Of a stretch of DNA of 64,000 bases, positions 53,421-62,005 are shown one piece after another (within the stretch, counting starts at the first letter, position 1; every line of letters starts with the position of its first letter). Under the pieces are notes generated by a model, which searched no databases, was not told the origin of the DNA, and worked only from the letters and a program-made list of their open reading frames with translations. The position numbers and the translations under genes were made by a program. This DNA comes from Acidimicrobiia bacterium (GTDB taxonomy: Bacteria; Actinomycetota; Acidimicrobiia; Spongiisociales; ZC4RG35). The stretch is taken from contig JANQOU010000002.1 of assembly GCA_028285585.1 (NCBI GenBank), forward strand, positions 267,263 to 331,262. Reading direction: 5' to 3'.

Positions 53421-54420
53421 CACTGCCGTGGCACCGAGAAACGGCTCCACGCGACCGGGGACGAAAGTACGCAATCGCATTCGCACAGTTACGTCCGTCA
53501 TCGTCGTCCTGTTCCTGGCCTCGGTGGCCTTTTTTCTCACGTGGGGCGTAGACGGTCACTGGGACTTCGCACTACCTCGACGTATCGAGCAGCTGGCTGC
53601 TCTGCTCGTCGTCGGCATCGCTGTTGCCGTTTCAACTGTGATCTTCCACACGCTGACCGAGAACCACATTCTGACCCCCTCAATCATGGGGTTTGACGCC
53701 CTCTACATATTGCTCGCAACCTCAATCGTCTTCTTCGTGGGTGCCTACGCCTATGCAGAGATACCTGATCTCCTCTTGTTCTCGATCAACACCGGAATGC
53801 TGGTCTTGGGAGCCACTCTGCTCTACCGCTGGATTCTGTCCGACGCGACGCGAGGGCTGTACACGCTGGTGCTGGTGGGGGTGATTGGAGGGACACTCTT
53901 TGGCTCGGTGACATCGTTCATGTTTCGGGTGATGAACCCCAACGAGTTCGACGTGTTGATGACTGTCCTATTCGCCAGCTTCAGCAGCATCGACACCGCC
54001 GTTCTCGGCATTGCTTCTGTGCTCCTGGTTGGCGGCACAATCGCGGCCTATCGCATGATCTCGGTTCTGGACGTGCTGACCCTCGGCCGAGACCGCGCCA
54101 TCACGCTCGGCGTCGACTATCGACGAGTGGTCACTGTGCTGTTGGTCATCGTGGCCGGTCTTGTTGCCGTTTCCACAGCTCTGGTCGGCCCGATCACATT
54201 CTTGGGACTGCTGGCCGCCAACCTTGCGTACCGTCTCACCAGCACCCATCGTCACACCGTCAACTTTCCAGTCGCTGCATTGCTCGCTGTGACCATGCTG
54301 ATCCTCGGTCAGGCGGCGCTCCAACACATACTTGGTTACGCAGGGACGTTGGGATCAATCATCAACCTGGCAGGGGGCATCTTCTTCGTAATCCTTCTCG
54401 TGAGGCAATCCAAACCATGA
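53407..54420 (+). CDS. Iron-siderophore ABC permease 2 (FecCD)
   Basis: A 337-residue FecCD permease forming the heterodimer with permease 1. There are about nine TM segments, with a ~28-residue charged N-terminal tail (MPPLDTAVAPRNGSTRPGTK). HTLTENHILTPSIMGFDALY, FRVMNPNEFDVLM and LVGPITFLGLLAANLAYRL are typical, and the C-terminal region has GTLGSIINLAGGIFFVI. The start overlaps permease 1 and its stop overlaps the ATPase ATG (ATGA). Confidence 0.9.
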   Translation: MPPLDTAVAPRNGSTRPGTKVRNRIRTVTSVIVVLFLASVAFFLTWGVDGHWDFALPRRIEQLAALLVVGIAVAVSTVIFHTLTENHILTPSIMGFDALYILLATSIVFFVGAYAYAEIPDLLLFSINTGMLVLGATLLYRWILSDATRGLYTLVLVGVIGGTLFGSVTSFMFRVMNPNEFDVLMTVLFASFSSIDTAVLGIASVLLVGGTIAAYRMISVLDVLTLGRDRAITLGVDYRRVVTVLLVIVAGLVAVSTALVGPITFLGLLAANLAYRLTSTHRHTVNFPVAALLAVTMLILGQAALQHILGYAGTLGSIINLAGGIFFVILLVRQSKP

Positions 54421-55175
54421 TCTCAGTCGAATCCCTGACCAAGGCATACAACGGCGACGCCGTTGTGGATGCGGTGACCCTTCAGCTACCAGGCTCTGGC
54501 CTCACGACGATCGTCGGGCCCAACGGTGCCGGTAAGTCCACTCTTCTCTCTCTTATCAGCCGCATTCTCGGCCCGGACGCCGGAACGGTGATCGCCGACG
54601 ACATTGACGTGCTGAGCGCGCCAGGGACCGAGGTCGCAAAGAAGCTGTCGATCTTGCGCCAGGACCAAAACACCACGGCACGCATCACTGTGCGCGAGTT
54701 GGTCGAATTCGGCCGCTATCCCTATTCGAAGGGCCGATTGACCGAAGCGTGTCACATCGCCGTGGAAGAAGCGATCTCCTATTGCGACCTGGTTTCTCTC
54801 GAAGAGCGACCGATTCACGAGATGTCCGGCGGGCAGCGCCAGCGCGCCTACTTGGCGATGGTCCTCGCTCAGGACACACGCTACGTGTTGTTGGACGAGC
54901 CGCTCAACAACCTCGACATGGTTCACGCCACGGGGATGATGAGGCTCTTGCGCTCCCTTGCTGACGACCAGGGCAAGTCGATCGTCTTGGTCCTCCACGA
55001 CATCAACTACGCGAGCGTTTACTCAGACCGCATAGTCGGCATGCGGGACGGCGAGGTTGTTCAAGACGGGCCGACAAGCGAGGTGATCACGCCTGACGCC
55101 CTGCAAGCTGTCTTCGGCACGGCCTTCCCGGTTCACGATCTGGCGGGCAACAAGTTCGCCGACTACTTCCGATGA
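54417..55175 (+). CDS. Iron-siderophore ABC ATPase
   Basis: A 252-residue ATPase of the FepC/FhuC type that drives the two permeases. Walker A is IVGPNGAGKSTLLSL. The Q-loop is KLSILRQDQNT. The ABC signature is HEMSGGQRQRAYLAMVLAQD, Walker B is YVLLDEPLNNLDM, and the H-loop is SIVLVLHDINYA. It completes the importer operon; a 122-bp gap follows before the ABM gene, so the operon probably ends here. Confidence 0.95.
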   Translation: MISVESLTKAYNGDAVVDAVTLQLPGSGLTTIVGPNGAGKSTLLSLISRILGPDAGTVIADDIDVLSAPGTEVAKKLSILRQDQNTTARITVRELVEFGRYPYSKGRLTEACHIAVEEAISYCDLVSLEERPIHEMSGGQRQRAYLAMVLAQDTRYVLLDEPLNNLDMVHATGMMRLLRSLADDQGKSIVLVLHDINYASVYSDRIVGMRDGEVVQDGPTSEVITPDALQAVFGTAFPVHDLAGNKFADYFR

Positions 55176-55297
55176 CATCGACGACCGGCGACACTGTCCC
55201 GGCCGAGCGGACATCTTGATGTGGAACCCATCTTTCGATGGATTCTCAGCCGCGCTCAGCCCCCATACCTTCGACCTCATCCGAAAGAAGGACGCCG

Positions 55298-55606
55298 ATG
55301 GGAAAGCTTGCGATCATCGTGAAGACACAGACTCAGTCGGGGAAACGCGACGAGGTGAAGTCGCTCTACACCGACATCATGGCCCCAAGGGCTTTGGGAA
55401 ACGACTCGCAGGAGGTCGTGGTTTGGTGCGACGATCAGCACGACCCGGACACCTTCTACCTATTCGAGATCTACTCGGACCCCGAGGCAATGGGACAGAA
55501 CGCCCAAGCCGAGTTCTTTGCGGAGTACATGGCCAAAGCCGGTCCGCTCCTCGCCGGCGAGCCGGAGGTGGCAATGGCCACTCCCCAATGGGCCAAAGGC
55601 GTCTAG
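55298..55606 (+). CDS. ABM-superfamily (antibiotic biosynthesis monooxygenase-like) protein
   Basis: A 102-residue dimeric alpha-beta-barrel protein. It begins MGKLAIIVKTQTQSGKRDEV, after an AAGAAGGA Shine-Dalgarno, with central FYLFEIYSDPEAMG. Members are monooxygenases or isomerases acting on small aromatics or heme, and no cofactor is needed in several. The stop overlaps the converging LuxR-type gene by 4 nt. A role near iron/heme is conceivable from the adjacent importer, but I do not assign it. Confidence 0.78.
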   Translation: MGKLAIIVKTQTQSGKRDEVKSLYTDIMAPRALGNDSQEVVVWCDDQHDPDTFYLFEIYSDPEAMGQNAQAEFFAEYMAKAGPLLAGEPEVAMATPQWAKGV

Positions 55607-55986
55607 ATCCTGCCGTACCAGGCAGCGGACACTTCGGATCGCGAGGCCAGGTCGGTCTTGCCGAGGATCGAGTGGACATGGTCTTTGACGGTGGCGACGC
55701 TGATGAAGAGCGCTTCGCCGATCTGTGCGTTGGAGAATCCCGCCGCCACCAGTGTCGCCACCTCGAACTCGCGGCGACTGAGCGCATCGAATCTCGGGTC
55801 CGGCCGAGGGCTCACGTAGACAACCGGCTCCTCGCCTTCCCGATCGACTGTGATCGATATCTTCCCGTCAGACAGCTCGACCAACTCGGCCAGTGGCATC
55901 TCAGATGGGCGCTGCCTGACTGCGTCGAGGAGCTCTCTGACCTTCTTCTTTGTCTCTTTGTCGATCAAGGTGAGGCAAGGTATCAC
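55603..55986 (-). CDS. Short LuxR-type transcriptional regulator
   Basis: A 127-residue protein with a C-terminal LuxR/GerE helix-turn-helix (LSRREFEVATLVAAGFSNAQ, IGEALFISVATVKDHVHSIL). The N-terminal ~65 residues are charged and helical with no receiver or autoinducer domain. The lack of a response-regulator aspartate means it is not a classical NarL-type regulator. The GTG at 55986 is the probable start. It is divergent from the SnoaL-fold gene by 8 nt and could control both flanking genes. Confidence 0.78.
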   Translation of the reverse strand: MIPCLTLIDKETKKKVRELLDAVRQRPSEMPLAELVELSDGKISITVDREGEEPVVYVSPRPDPRFDALSRREFEVATLVAAGFSNAQIGEALFISVATVKDHVHSILGKTDLASRSEVSAAWYGRI

Positions 55987-55994
55987 GACACAAG

Positions 55995-56342
55995 ATGAGC
56001 AATAGAGAAGTAATCGACTCGTACTTCACCGCGATGCGCAGAGGCGCACAAGCGGAAGAAGACCTGATTTCGCTCTTCGCTGAAGAGGCGACCTACAGCG
56101 AGCCGTTCAGTGGCCATCCGTCGGCGAACGGCTTGGAGGAGATCCGGCAGCGGCTTCGACTCGGCTGGGAGCAACCACTCCCCGACCTCGAGCTGGATGT
56201 TCTGGAGATCGAGGTGGATGGCCGCAACGCCCGGGCTCGATGGGAGTGCCGGTCCCCTGCCCTGCCTCGCCCGATGCAAGGCGAAGACAGCTACGAGATC
56301 GTGAACGGACAGATAACCAGACTGGAAGTCCGGCTGCTCTAG
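55995..56342 (+). CDS. SnoaL-like (NTF2-fold) protein
   Basis: A 115-residue NTF2-fold protein (MSNREVIDSYFTAMRRGAQA, ISLFAEEATYSEPFSGHPSA). The C-terminal sheet ends YEIVNGQITRLEVRLL. The pattern resembles the SnoaL_2 group. No reaction is assigned. It lies divergently from the LuxR-type gene and is convergent with the FAD oxidoreductase 14 nt away. Confidence 0.72.
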   Translation: MSNREVIDSYFTAMRRGAQAEEDLISLFAEEATYSEPFSGHPSANGLEEIRQRLRLGWEQPLPDLELDVLEIEVDGRNARARWECRSPALPRPMQGEDSYEIVNGQITRLEVRLL

Positions 56343-56356
56343 ATGTTTGGCGTGAG

Positions 56357-58531
56357 TCAAACGCCGTCGTGCTCTCCGACTATCTCCTTCGGGTAGCCGC
56401 AGATCGCCTGAGAGGCCTGCAGCCCACCCATGGTGGCACTCTCGATGCAACCGAAGTCGAGGCCGTTGCGAACCCAGTCTCCCGCTAGGAAGACGTTCTC
56501 GAAACCGGTTTGGCCTGCCGTGAGCTTGGAAGCCGTGCTCGACGGCACCGACAGCACATACCTTTCGGCTGGAGCCACGTTTGCCCGCCAATACTGCGAG
56601 TCGAATCGGCTTTGCCCAACGCCACCGCCGGGGTCGTCGACCAAGGACCAATCAAACTCACCGTTGGTGTCGTGCGACAGAGGCCAGATGCCGAGGATGT
56701 TCGAACTGACCCACTCGAGGGCATCCTGTTTCGCTAGCGCCGTTTGTTTTGCAGGAAAGCCGTGGTCCGAAAATGGCGGGATAGGGCCGGTAGCCGGCAT
56801 GGCACCGCAGAAGTAGGCGATCGAGCTCGGCCCTTCTCCAGATGGCCACTCTTCACGCGGGATCACTTGGCTCATGTCGGCCCAAGTCTCATAGGGGTGT
56901 GCATAGCCCGTCAGCACGGTGGGTCCAGCCGTCCAACCGAGAGCTTCCAAGTCGGCGTTCATCCACAGCTGGAAGGCTTGTGTCTGGACTGTCTTCACAT
57001 CGCCCATCATCTTCTGCCAGGCCAGGCTCTCGTCGACCAACGATCTGGCGTAGTCGGCGATCGGTGCCAACGATGTCGCCAAGACCACGATGTCGAAATC
57101 GGTCCCCACCTCGAGCTCATAAGACGCCACCGGATTCCAAGGCGCCCAGGGCGACTCGAGATCGATGCCCTCTCTCTTGAGCTCGTCACCTTGAGCCAGC
57201 TGGTCGTACAGAGGCTCCGACGGCCAACATTCCAGGTCTTTGACAGAGACCAGCGGCTGATACTCACCGGAGGTAACCGTTGCCTGCTCACCGATCTCAA
57301 TGGTGGCGACTGACTTCTTGTCCTCGGAGAGGGTGAGGGATTGAGCCTCCTGGAAGAACTTGAAGATCACTCCCCGCTCCTTCAACACCTGATAAAGGGG
57401 CGTGAACACGGTGTCACCCATGCCAGCCTGCATCTTCCAGAAGATGGCGCCCTTGTACCACATGATCAGCCGGAAGATCATGCGCAACCCGGTACCCGCT
57501 TCCAGCAGCGGTTTAGCGGGGTCTCCATCCTCGTAGGCGAAGATGAAGTCGTAGGCGCCGCGTACCACTCCAGATTCGACGGCGGCCTGGCTTGCCCCAT
57601 GTTTGGTGAACCATGCGGCCAGATCCATGCCGTTGATGACGTCGAATCCGTGCAGCAGCACCCCATCGCTAACGATGCCCTTGACCTCGGCGATCCCCAA
57701 GTTGATCAGGATCTCGGTACGCCGGAGGTTGGGGCTCTGCTCGACGGAGGAGGCCCTGCTCTCGCGGATCACTTGGAGCTTGTCGAGCAGCCCAACCAGC
57801 GCATGATGTACTTCGCCGGTGTCCTCGGAAGACGCCAGACCCACTCTCGACATCAGCTTGTAAGCGGCCAAGAGCAACTCGTGTTCTCCTTGGTGCTCGG
57901 CTGTCTCAATCCACTCATGCACATCTGCCGACAAACCTGATCGTCGCTCCGCAAACGCCGGATCGACTGGGAGGGCCAAGGCCTGGAGAACCGACTCAGG
58001 CAACGGGTCTTGGGTCTCCGTGGCTGATGGATCTCCATCTGCTCCATCGTCGAAGTAGGTCTGGATGATCCATTCGATGACCCGCAAGACCCCCTCCCAA
58101 AGACTTGGCATCGGAGTGCCGTCTCCCGGGGTTGACTCGTACTGAGGGAAACGGTTGTTCCAGGCGAGCCATGGATCGAGATCCTCCATCCAGGAAACCA
58201 TGACATTTGGCTTGAAAGCCGCATCCCATGTTGCCAAGGGTGCCGTGGGAGGACGTCCCAACTCGGCGTATGCAGCCCGAATGACTCGGAAGGCGTTTTC
58301 GTAGAAACCGCCCCAAACATGCAACCCGTGCTCTTCGATGCGCTGCATCTTCGAAGCGTTGCGACCGCTGGCACCTTTACCCCCGAGCCGCCATCCCAAC
58401 TGGTAGACGGTCACGTCGAAATGGTCTTGCCAGTCCGGGCTCTCGGTGATGCCGAAGGCGGCGGAGAGGCCACCCATCCCGCCACCCAATATGACGACCT
58501 TTTGCTTCTGAGCCTCACCAGTCACAGCCAC
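56357..58531 (-). CDS. Large FAD-dependent oxidoreductase (phytoene-desaturase-like fold)
   Basis: A 724-residue flavoprotein. The N-terminal dinucleotide motif is KVVILGGGMGGLSAAF, followed by GWRLGGKGASGRN and EEHGLHVWGGFYENAF. The C-terminal FAD motif is VFLAGDWVRNGLDFGCIESA. It resembles the amine-oxidase/carotenoid-desaturase superfamily but is longer than typical (~500). No TM segment is visible. The substrate is unknown, perhaps an isoprenoid or fatty acyl chain; no carotenoid genes are adjacent. The start is the GTG at 58531, after a GGGGG-type sequence. Confidence 0.8.
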   Translation of the reverse strand: MAVTGEAQKQKVVILGGGMGGLSAAFGITESPDWQDHFDVTVYQLGWRLGGKGASGRNASKMQRIEEHGLHVWGGFYENAFRVIRAAYAELGRPPTAPLATWDAAFKPNVMVSWMEDLDPWLAWNNRFPQYESTPGDGTPMPSLWEGVLRVIEWIIQTYFDDGADGDPSATETQDPLPESVLQALALPVDPAFAERRSGLSADVHEWIETAEHQGEHELLLAAYKLMSRVGLASSEDTGEVHHALVGLLDKLQVIRESRASSVEQSPNLRRTEILINLGIAEVKGIVSDGVLLHGFDVINGMDLAAWFTKHGASQAAVESGVVRGAYDFIFAYEDGDPAKPLLEAGTGLRMIFRLIMWYKGAIFWKMQAGMGDTVFTPLYQVLKERGVIFKFFQEAQSLTLSEDKKSVATIEIGEQATVTSGEYQPLVSVKDLECWPSEPLYDQLAQGDELKREGIDLESPWAPWNPVASYELEVGTDFDIVVLATSLAPIADYARSLVDESLAWQKMMGDVKTVQTQAFQLWMNADLEALGWTAGPTVLTGYAHPYETWADMSQVIPREEWPSGEGPSSIAYFCGAMPATGPIPPFSDHGFPAKQTALAKQDALEWVSSNILGIWPLSHDTNGEFDWSLVDDPGGGVGQSRFDSQYWRANVAPAERYVLSVPSSTASKLTAGQTGFENVFLAGDWVRNGLDFGCIESATMGGLQASQAICGYPKEIVGEHDGV

Positions 58532-58649
58532 CCCCTTTACATCAGCTGGACCAGTTCAAACCTAGCCCGTGAAGTCGAGCCGGTGCACGGTTAGCTATCG
58601 GTGAGAGGTCCTACGCGTGAACACTTGCCAGAACTCGTCGCGCCGATGC

Positions 58650-58871
58650 TCAGTTGTCGATCGCCTCTTGCAGTTGACGACGGACAGTCAGCAGGTAGAG
58701 CGCGGGACCGACAACTGGAATCAACAAGATCAGAACCACCCACAAACCCTGATTCTGCTTTGCCGCCGCCCACCTGTCGGTAGGAATTCGCAGCACATCG
58801 ACCAAGGCAACGATGGTCGGAATCCACCAAACCCCCGCGATCAGCCACTCACTAAGTCGTAGAGCAAACAT
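58650..58871 (-). CDS. Small PLDc_N-type membrane protein
   Basis: A 73-residue protein with two TM helices (WLIAGVWWIPTIVALVDVL and NQGLWVVLILLIPVVGPALY). It matches the phospholipase D-nuclease N-terminal (PLDc_N) type of small membrane proteins, with the characteristic I-P-V-V-G-P-x-L-Y end. No catalytic domain is attached. Such proteins are common, and their function is unknown. A GGGAGGGG precedes the ATG at 58871; a TTG is one codon earlier. Confidence 0.75.
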   Translation of the reverse strand: MFALRLSEWLIAGVWWIPTIVALVDVLRIPTDRWAAAKQNQGLWVVLILLIPVVGPALYLLTVRRQLQEAIDN

Positions 58872-58923
58872 CAACCCCTCCCTTGTTGAGGAGAGGCTAC
58901 TTGCTGAGCCGTCAGCTAAGCAG

Positions 58924-59655
58924 CTAGCCGATGTCCAGCCTCTCGAGACGTCCGTCGTTCAGCTTGAGTTGACGATGAGCGAGGGCGGCGATGTCTGAGT
59001 CGTGGGTGATCATGATGATCGTCCTCCCCTCCTGGGGAAGCGTCTTGAACAGCTCCATGACCTCTCTCCCCGACTTGGCATCGAGGTTGCCGGTCGGCTC
59101 GTCGGCAAGCAGCAGCGTGGGGTTGGTGACCAGGGCGCGGGCAATCGCCACTCGTTGTATCTGACCACCTGAAAGCTCACTGGGGTCGTGAGTGACCCGA
59201 TCACTGAGCCCAACCGCGTCAAGGGCGGCCGCGGCTCTCTCGTGCCGCTCTGATCGGGACATGCTCCGATAAATCAGCGGGGTCTCCACGTTGTGAAGCG
59301 CTGAGACTCGCGGCAGCAGGTTGAACCTCTGGAAGATGAACCCGATGTCCCGGTTTCTCGCCTGTGCGCGCTGGTTGTCGTTGAGATCGGTGACCGAAGT
59401 CCCGTTGATGATGTACGAGCCGCTGTCCGGCCGGTCGAGCAGCCCCAAGATGTTGAGCAGGGTCGACTTCCCGGATCCGCTCGGCCCGAGAATGGCAACC
59501 CACTCCCCCGACGCGACCTCCAGATCGACTCCTTTGAGAACTTCGAGCCGGATGGGGCCGGTCTGATACGACTTGGTGATGCCGGAGATCGACACGATCG
59601 GATCCGACCGATTCGACGACTCCCCGGTGATCAGTGAGCTTGATGATATGGACAT
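58924..59655 (-). CDS. MacB-type ABC export ATPase
   Basis: A 243-residue ATPase of the LolD/MacB/FtsE-like exporter family. Walker A is ILGPSGSGKSTLLNILGLLD, the signature is ELSGGQIQRVAIARALV, and Walker B is LLLADEPTGNLDAKSG. The typical 'GFIFQRFNLLP' Q-loop is present. Its partner permease and adaptor are on the other strand, divergently transcribed. A TACGTT hexamer (59663-59668) is 7 nt from the ATG, so it may be leaderless. Confidence 0.92.
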   Translation of the reverse strand: MSISSSSLITGESSNRSDPIVSISGITKSYQTGPIRLEVLKGVDLEVASGEWVAILGPSGSGKSTLLNILGLLDRPDSGSYIINGTSVTDLNDNQRAQARNRDIGFIFQRFNLLPRVSALHNVETPLIYRSMSRSERHERAAAALDAVGLSDRVTHDPSELSGGQIQRVAIARALVTNPTLLLADEPTGNLDAKSGREVMELFKTLPQEGRTIIMITHDSDIAALAHRQLKLNDGRLERLDIG

Positions 59656-59690
59656 GGCGATGAACGTATCCCCCAGGCCATAAGACCTCT

Positions 59691-59703
59691 GTAAGAGCCT
59701 TAC
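59691..59703. promoter_or_regulatory. Candidate operator palindrome in the ABC-adaptor gap
   Basis: GTAAG-agc-CTTAC is a perfect 5-bp inverted repeat in the 104-bp gap between the divergent ATPase and adaptor genes. TCTTACG recurs nearby at 59732-59738. It is a candidate site for the OmpR-type regulator encoded in the same locus. This is inference from position only. Confidence 0.35.
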
Positions 59704-59759
59704 TCCCTGCGTATGAACCCTTTCTTACGTTGAGCGCAAATGTCTCATGAAAGGACGCG

Positions 59760-60818
59760 ATGAAATCCAAATGGTTCGGCAGAGTCTGGAAGACGCTCGG
59801 GGCGATCGCACTGATTGCGATCGTCGTCTGGTTCGTCACCTGGGACGAGGGTGCCGAAACAACGGCAGCCGACGAGAACCGCTTCGAGACCAAGCCGGCG
59901 ACGGTCGAGACCCTCGAAGAGCTGGTCAGCGGCTCGTTCACCTTCGAAGAGCGCGACGCCAAGACGGCCATCGCCGCCGTTCAAGTGTCCGGAGTCGTCA
60001 CAGATATCGCAGTTGAGAAGGGCGACAAGATCGAGCCGTTGCAGCATCTGATGGATGTCGACGGCGAGCCTGTCTATGTCGTGATCGGCGGCGTTCCTGT
60101 CTATAGGGAGATCACATCCCGCACCAAAGATGGGGACGACATCAGGACCCTCGAAGACAACCTGGTGGCCGCCGGCTACGAAGTCGGTGAAGTCGATGGC
60201 AAGGCCGACAGAGATCTCAGAGATGCCCTCAAGGAGTGGCAGGAAGCCGAAGACCTCAAAGAGACCGGGGTGTTCAACCCCTTGTCGTTCGTTTGGTTGC
60301 CGGAAGGCTTCGTTGTCGAGAACGTGCTCGTCGAACAGGGCGAAGTCGTGAGCTTCCAGACGCCTGTCATCGAGACCACAAAGACCGGCAACCTCATGGC
60401 GGTCGCTCGCATCGAGCAGGCCGACATCACCAAGATCCGCCAGGATCTCGACGTCGACCTCACACTCGACGGCATCCCCGAGATCGACCTCTCAGGCACT
60501 GTCCTCAAGATCGAGGATGAGCCCTTCCCAGGCACGTCGGAGTTCTTGGTCGAGATCCGCGTCAACGACCTTCCTTCACAGGTGAGGAAGGGAATGAAGG
60601 GCGAGGCCGAAGTCCTCGTCTCACGCCAGCGCGACGTGCTGGTGGTGCCAACGGGTGCCGTAGGCGGTCCTGCTGGTGCTCCGACCGTTCGAGTGCTGGT
60701 TGACGGCCGTGTCGAGGTCCGCACTATCAAGGTGGGCCTGGTGACTCCGGCGGATACTGTGGTTGTCTCGGGTGTTTCAGCCGGCGAGCTGATCATCGTC
60801 GCGGAAAACGAGGTCTGA
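59760..60818 (+). CDS. MacA-like membrane adaptor with an embedded peptidoglycan-binding domain
   Basis: A 352-residue HlyD/MacA-type adaptor. It has an N-terminal signal anchor (~10-27) and a lipoyl/beta-barrel architecture (GVVTDIAVEKGDKIEPLQHLM, then FVVENVLVEQGEVVSFQTPV). The C-terminal DVLVVPTGAVGG... membrane-proximal domain is present. Between them, residues ~122-165 (IRTLEDNLVAAGYEVGEVDG, KADRDLRDALKEWQEAE) resemble PG_binding_1. AAAGGA precedes the ATG. It leads the adaptor-permease-regulator-kinase operon. Confidence 0.85.
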   Translation: MKSKWFGRVWKTLGAIALIAIVVWFVTWDEGAETTAADENRFETKPATVETLEELVSGSFTFEERDAKTAIAAVQVSGVVTDIAVEKGDKIEPLQHLMDVDGEPVYVVIGGVPVYREITSRTKDGDDIRTLEDNLVAAGYEVGEVDGKADRDLRDALKEWQEAEDLKETGVFNPLSFVWLPEGFVVENVLVEQGEVVSFQTPVIETTKTGNLMAVARIEQADITKIRQDLDVDLTLDGIPEIDLSGTVLKIEDEPFPGTSEFLVEIRVNDLPSQVRKGMKGEAEVLVSRQRDVLVVPTGAVGGPAGAPTVRVLVDGRVEVRTIKVGLVTPADTVVVSGVSAGELIIVAENEV

Positions 60819-62003
60819 GTGATACTCGAGAACCTCATCCAAAGCCTCACACGGCTGCGAGCGAGCCTTCTTCGCTCGGCACTAACGGTGCTGGCGATAG
60901 TCATCGGGATCGCATCGGTGGTGTCCCTCGTGTCGCTGGGAAACGCGGCGCAGGAATGGGTCAGCGGCCAGTTCTCTGGCCTCGGCGCAAACTCGCTGCT
61001 CCTCGCCCAGGGCACGGAGCGCATCGAAGGCAAGCCGATCACATTGGAAGACACCGAAGCGATCGCGAGGCTGCCCAACACGGTGGTTGCCCCGGTGATC
61101 ACCACGACATCGGCGGCGTCCAATGACGGCGAGTCGGTTTTCTTGGACGTGATCGCCTCTACACCTTCCCTCCAAGATGTCGAGCAGTTCGACCTCTCAC
61201 ATGGTGCATTCTTCACCGAGTTCACCGAGGGGTACCGGCTTCCAGTCGTGGTGATCGGAGCACGGGCAGCCGAAGAGCTGGATCTCAAGCCGGACGTGGC
61301 GGTGGGCACCGAGATATCACTCGACGGCCATCGGTTCACTGTGATCGGTGTCCTGGAGCCGGCTGGCGCGGTGAGCTTCGTTGCTCCCGACCTGTCTCTC
61401 ATCGTGCCTCTCGGTGCTGCCCAGGGCAGGTTGGTGGACTCCAACGACAACCTGAGCTACGTCAGAGTCGCTGCCACCAGCGGATCCATCGGACCGATCA
61501 GCGATCAGATCACCGAGTTGATGAGAACACGTCATGAGCTGGCCGAAGGTGAAGCATCGGACTTCACCATCATCAGAGCCGATTCCATCATCGATGCTGC
61601 CAACGAGACCACCACGTTGCTGTCGAGGCTGGTCACGGCCATCGCCGCGATCAGCTTGCTGGTGGGCGGCATCGGCATCGCCAACGTCATGTTGGTGGCT
61701 GTGATCGAGCGCACCCGTGAGATCGGGATCCGGAGGGCAGTTGGCGCCAAACGCCGGGACATCCTCGGCCAGTTCGTCACCGAGGCGATGATGCTCAGTG
61801 TCATCGGCGGGGTGCTCGGGCTTGCCATCGGCGCATCGCTGGCCACCTTCGTGTCCAATCAGCTCGACCTGGGCCCGGCCCTGTCGGGCGGAGCCGTGGC
61901 GCTGGCACTTGGCACCGCGGCGGTCATCGGAGGCCTGGCCGGCATCGGGCCGGCATACAAAGCAGCCTCGGTCGACCCGACCGTCGCCTTACAGTACGAA
62001 TAG
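60819..62003 (+). CDS. MacB-type ABC export permease
   Basis: A 394-residue permease. The FtsX/MacB core has one N-terminal TM (SALTVLAIVIGIASVVSLVS) and a MacB periplasmic domain (~45-250). Three C-terminal TMs follow, with GIANVMLVAVIERTREIGIRR and AVGAKRRDILGQFV at the coupling helix. The GTG start immediately follows the adaptor stop. With the divergent ATPase and the adaptor it would export an unknown compound, such as an antimicrobial peptide or lipid. Confidence 0.92.
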   Translation: MILENLIQSLTRLRASLLRSALTVLAIVIGIASVVSLVSLGNAAQEWVSGQFSGLGANSLLLAQGTERIEGKPITLEDTEAIARLPNTVVAPVITTTSAASNDGESVFLDVIASTPSLQDVEQFDLSHGAFFTEFTEGYRLPVVVIGARAAEELDLKPDVAVGTEISLDGHRFTVIGVLEPAGAVSFVAPDLSLIVPLGAAQGRLVDSNDNLSYVRVAATSGSIGPISDQITELMRTRHELAEGEASDFTIIRADSIIDAANETTTLLSRLVTAIAAISLLVGGIGIANVMLVAVIERTREIGIRRAVGAKRRDILGQFVTEAMMLSVIGGVLGLAIGASLATFVSNQLDLGPALSGGAVALALGTAAVIGGLAGIGPAYKAASVDPTVALQYE

Positions 62004-62005
62004 GC

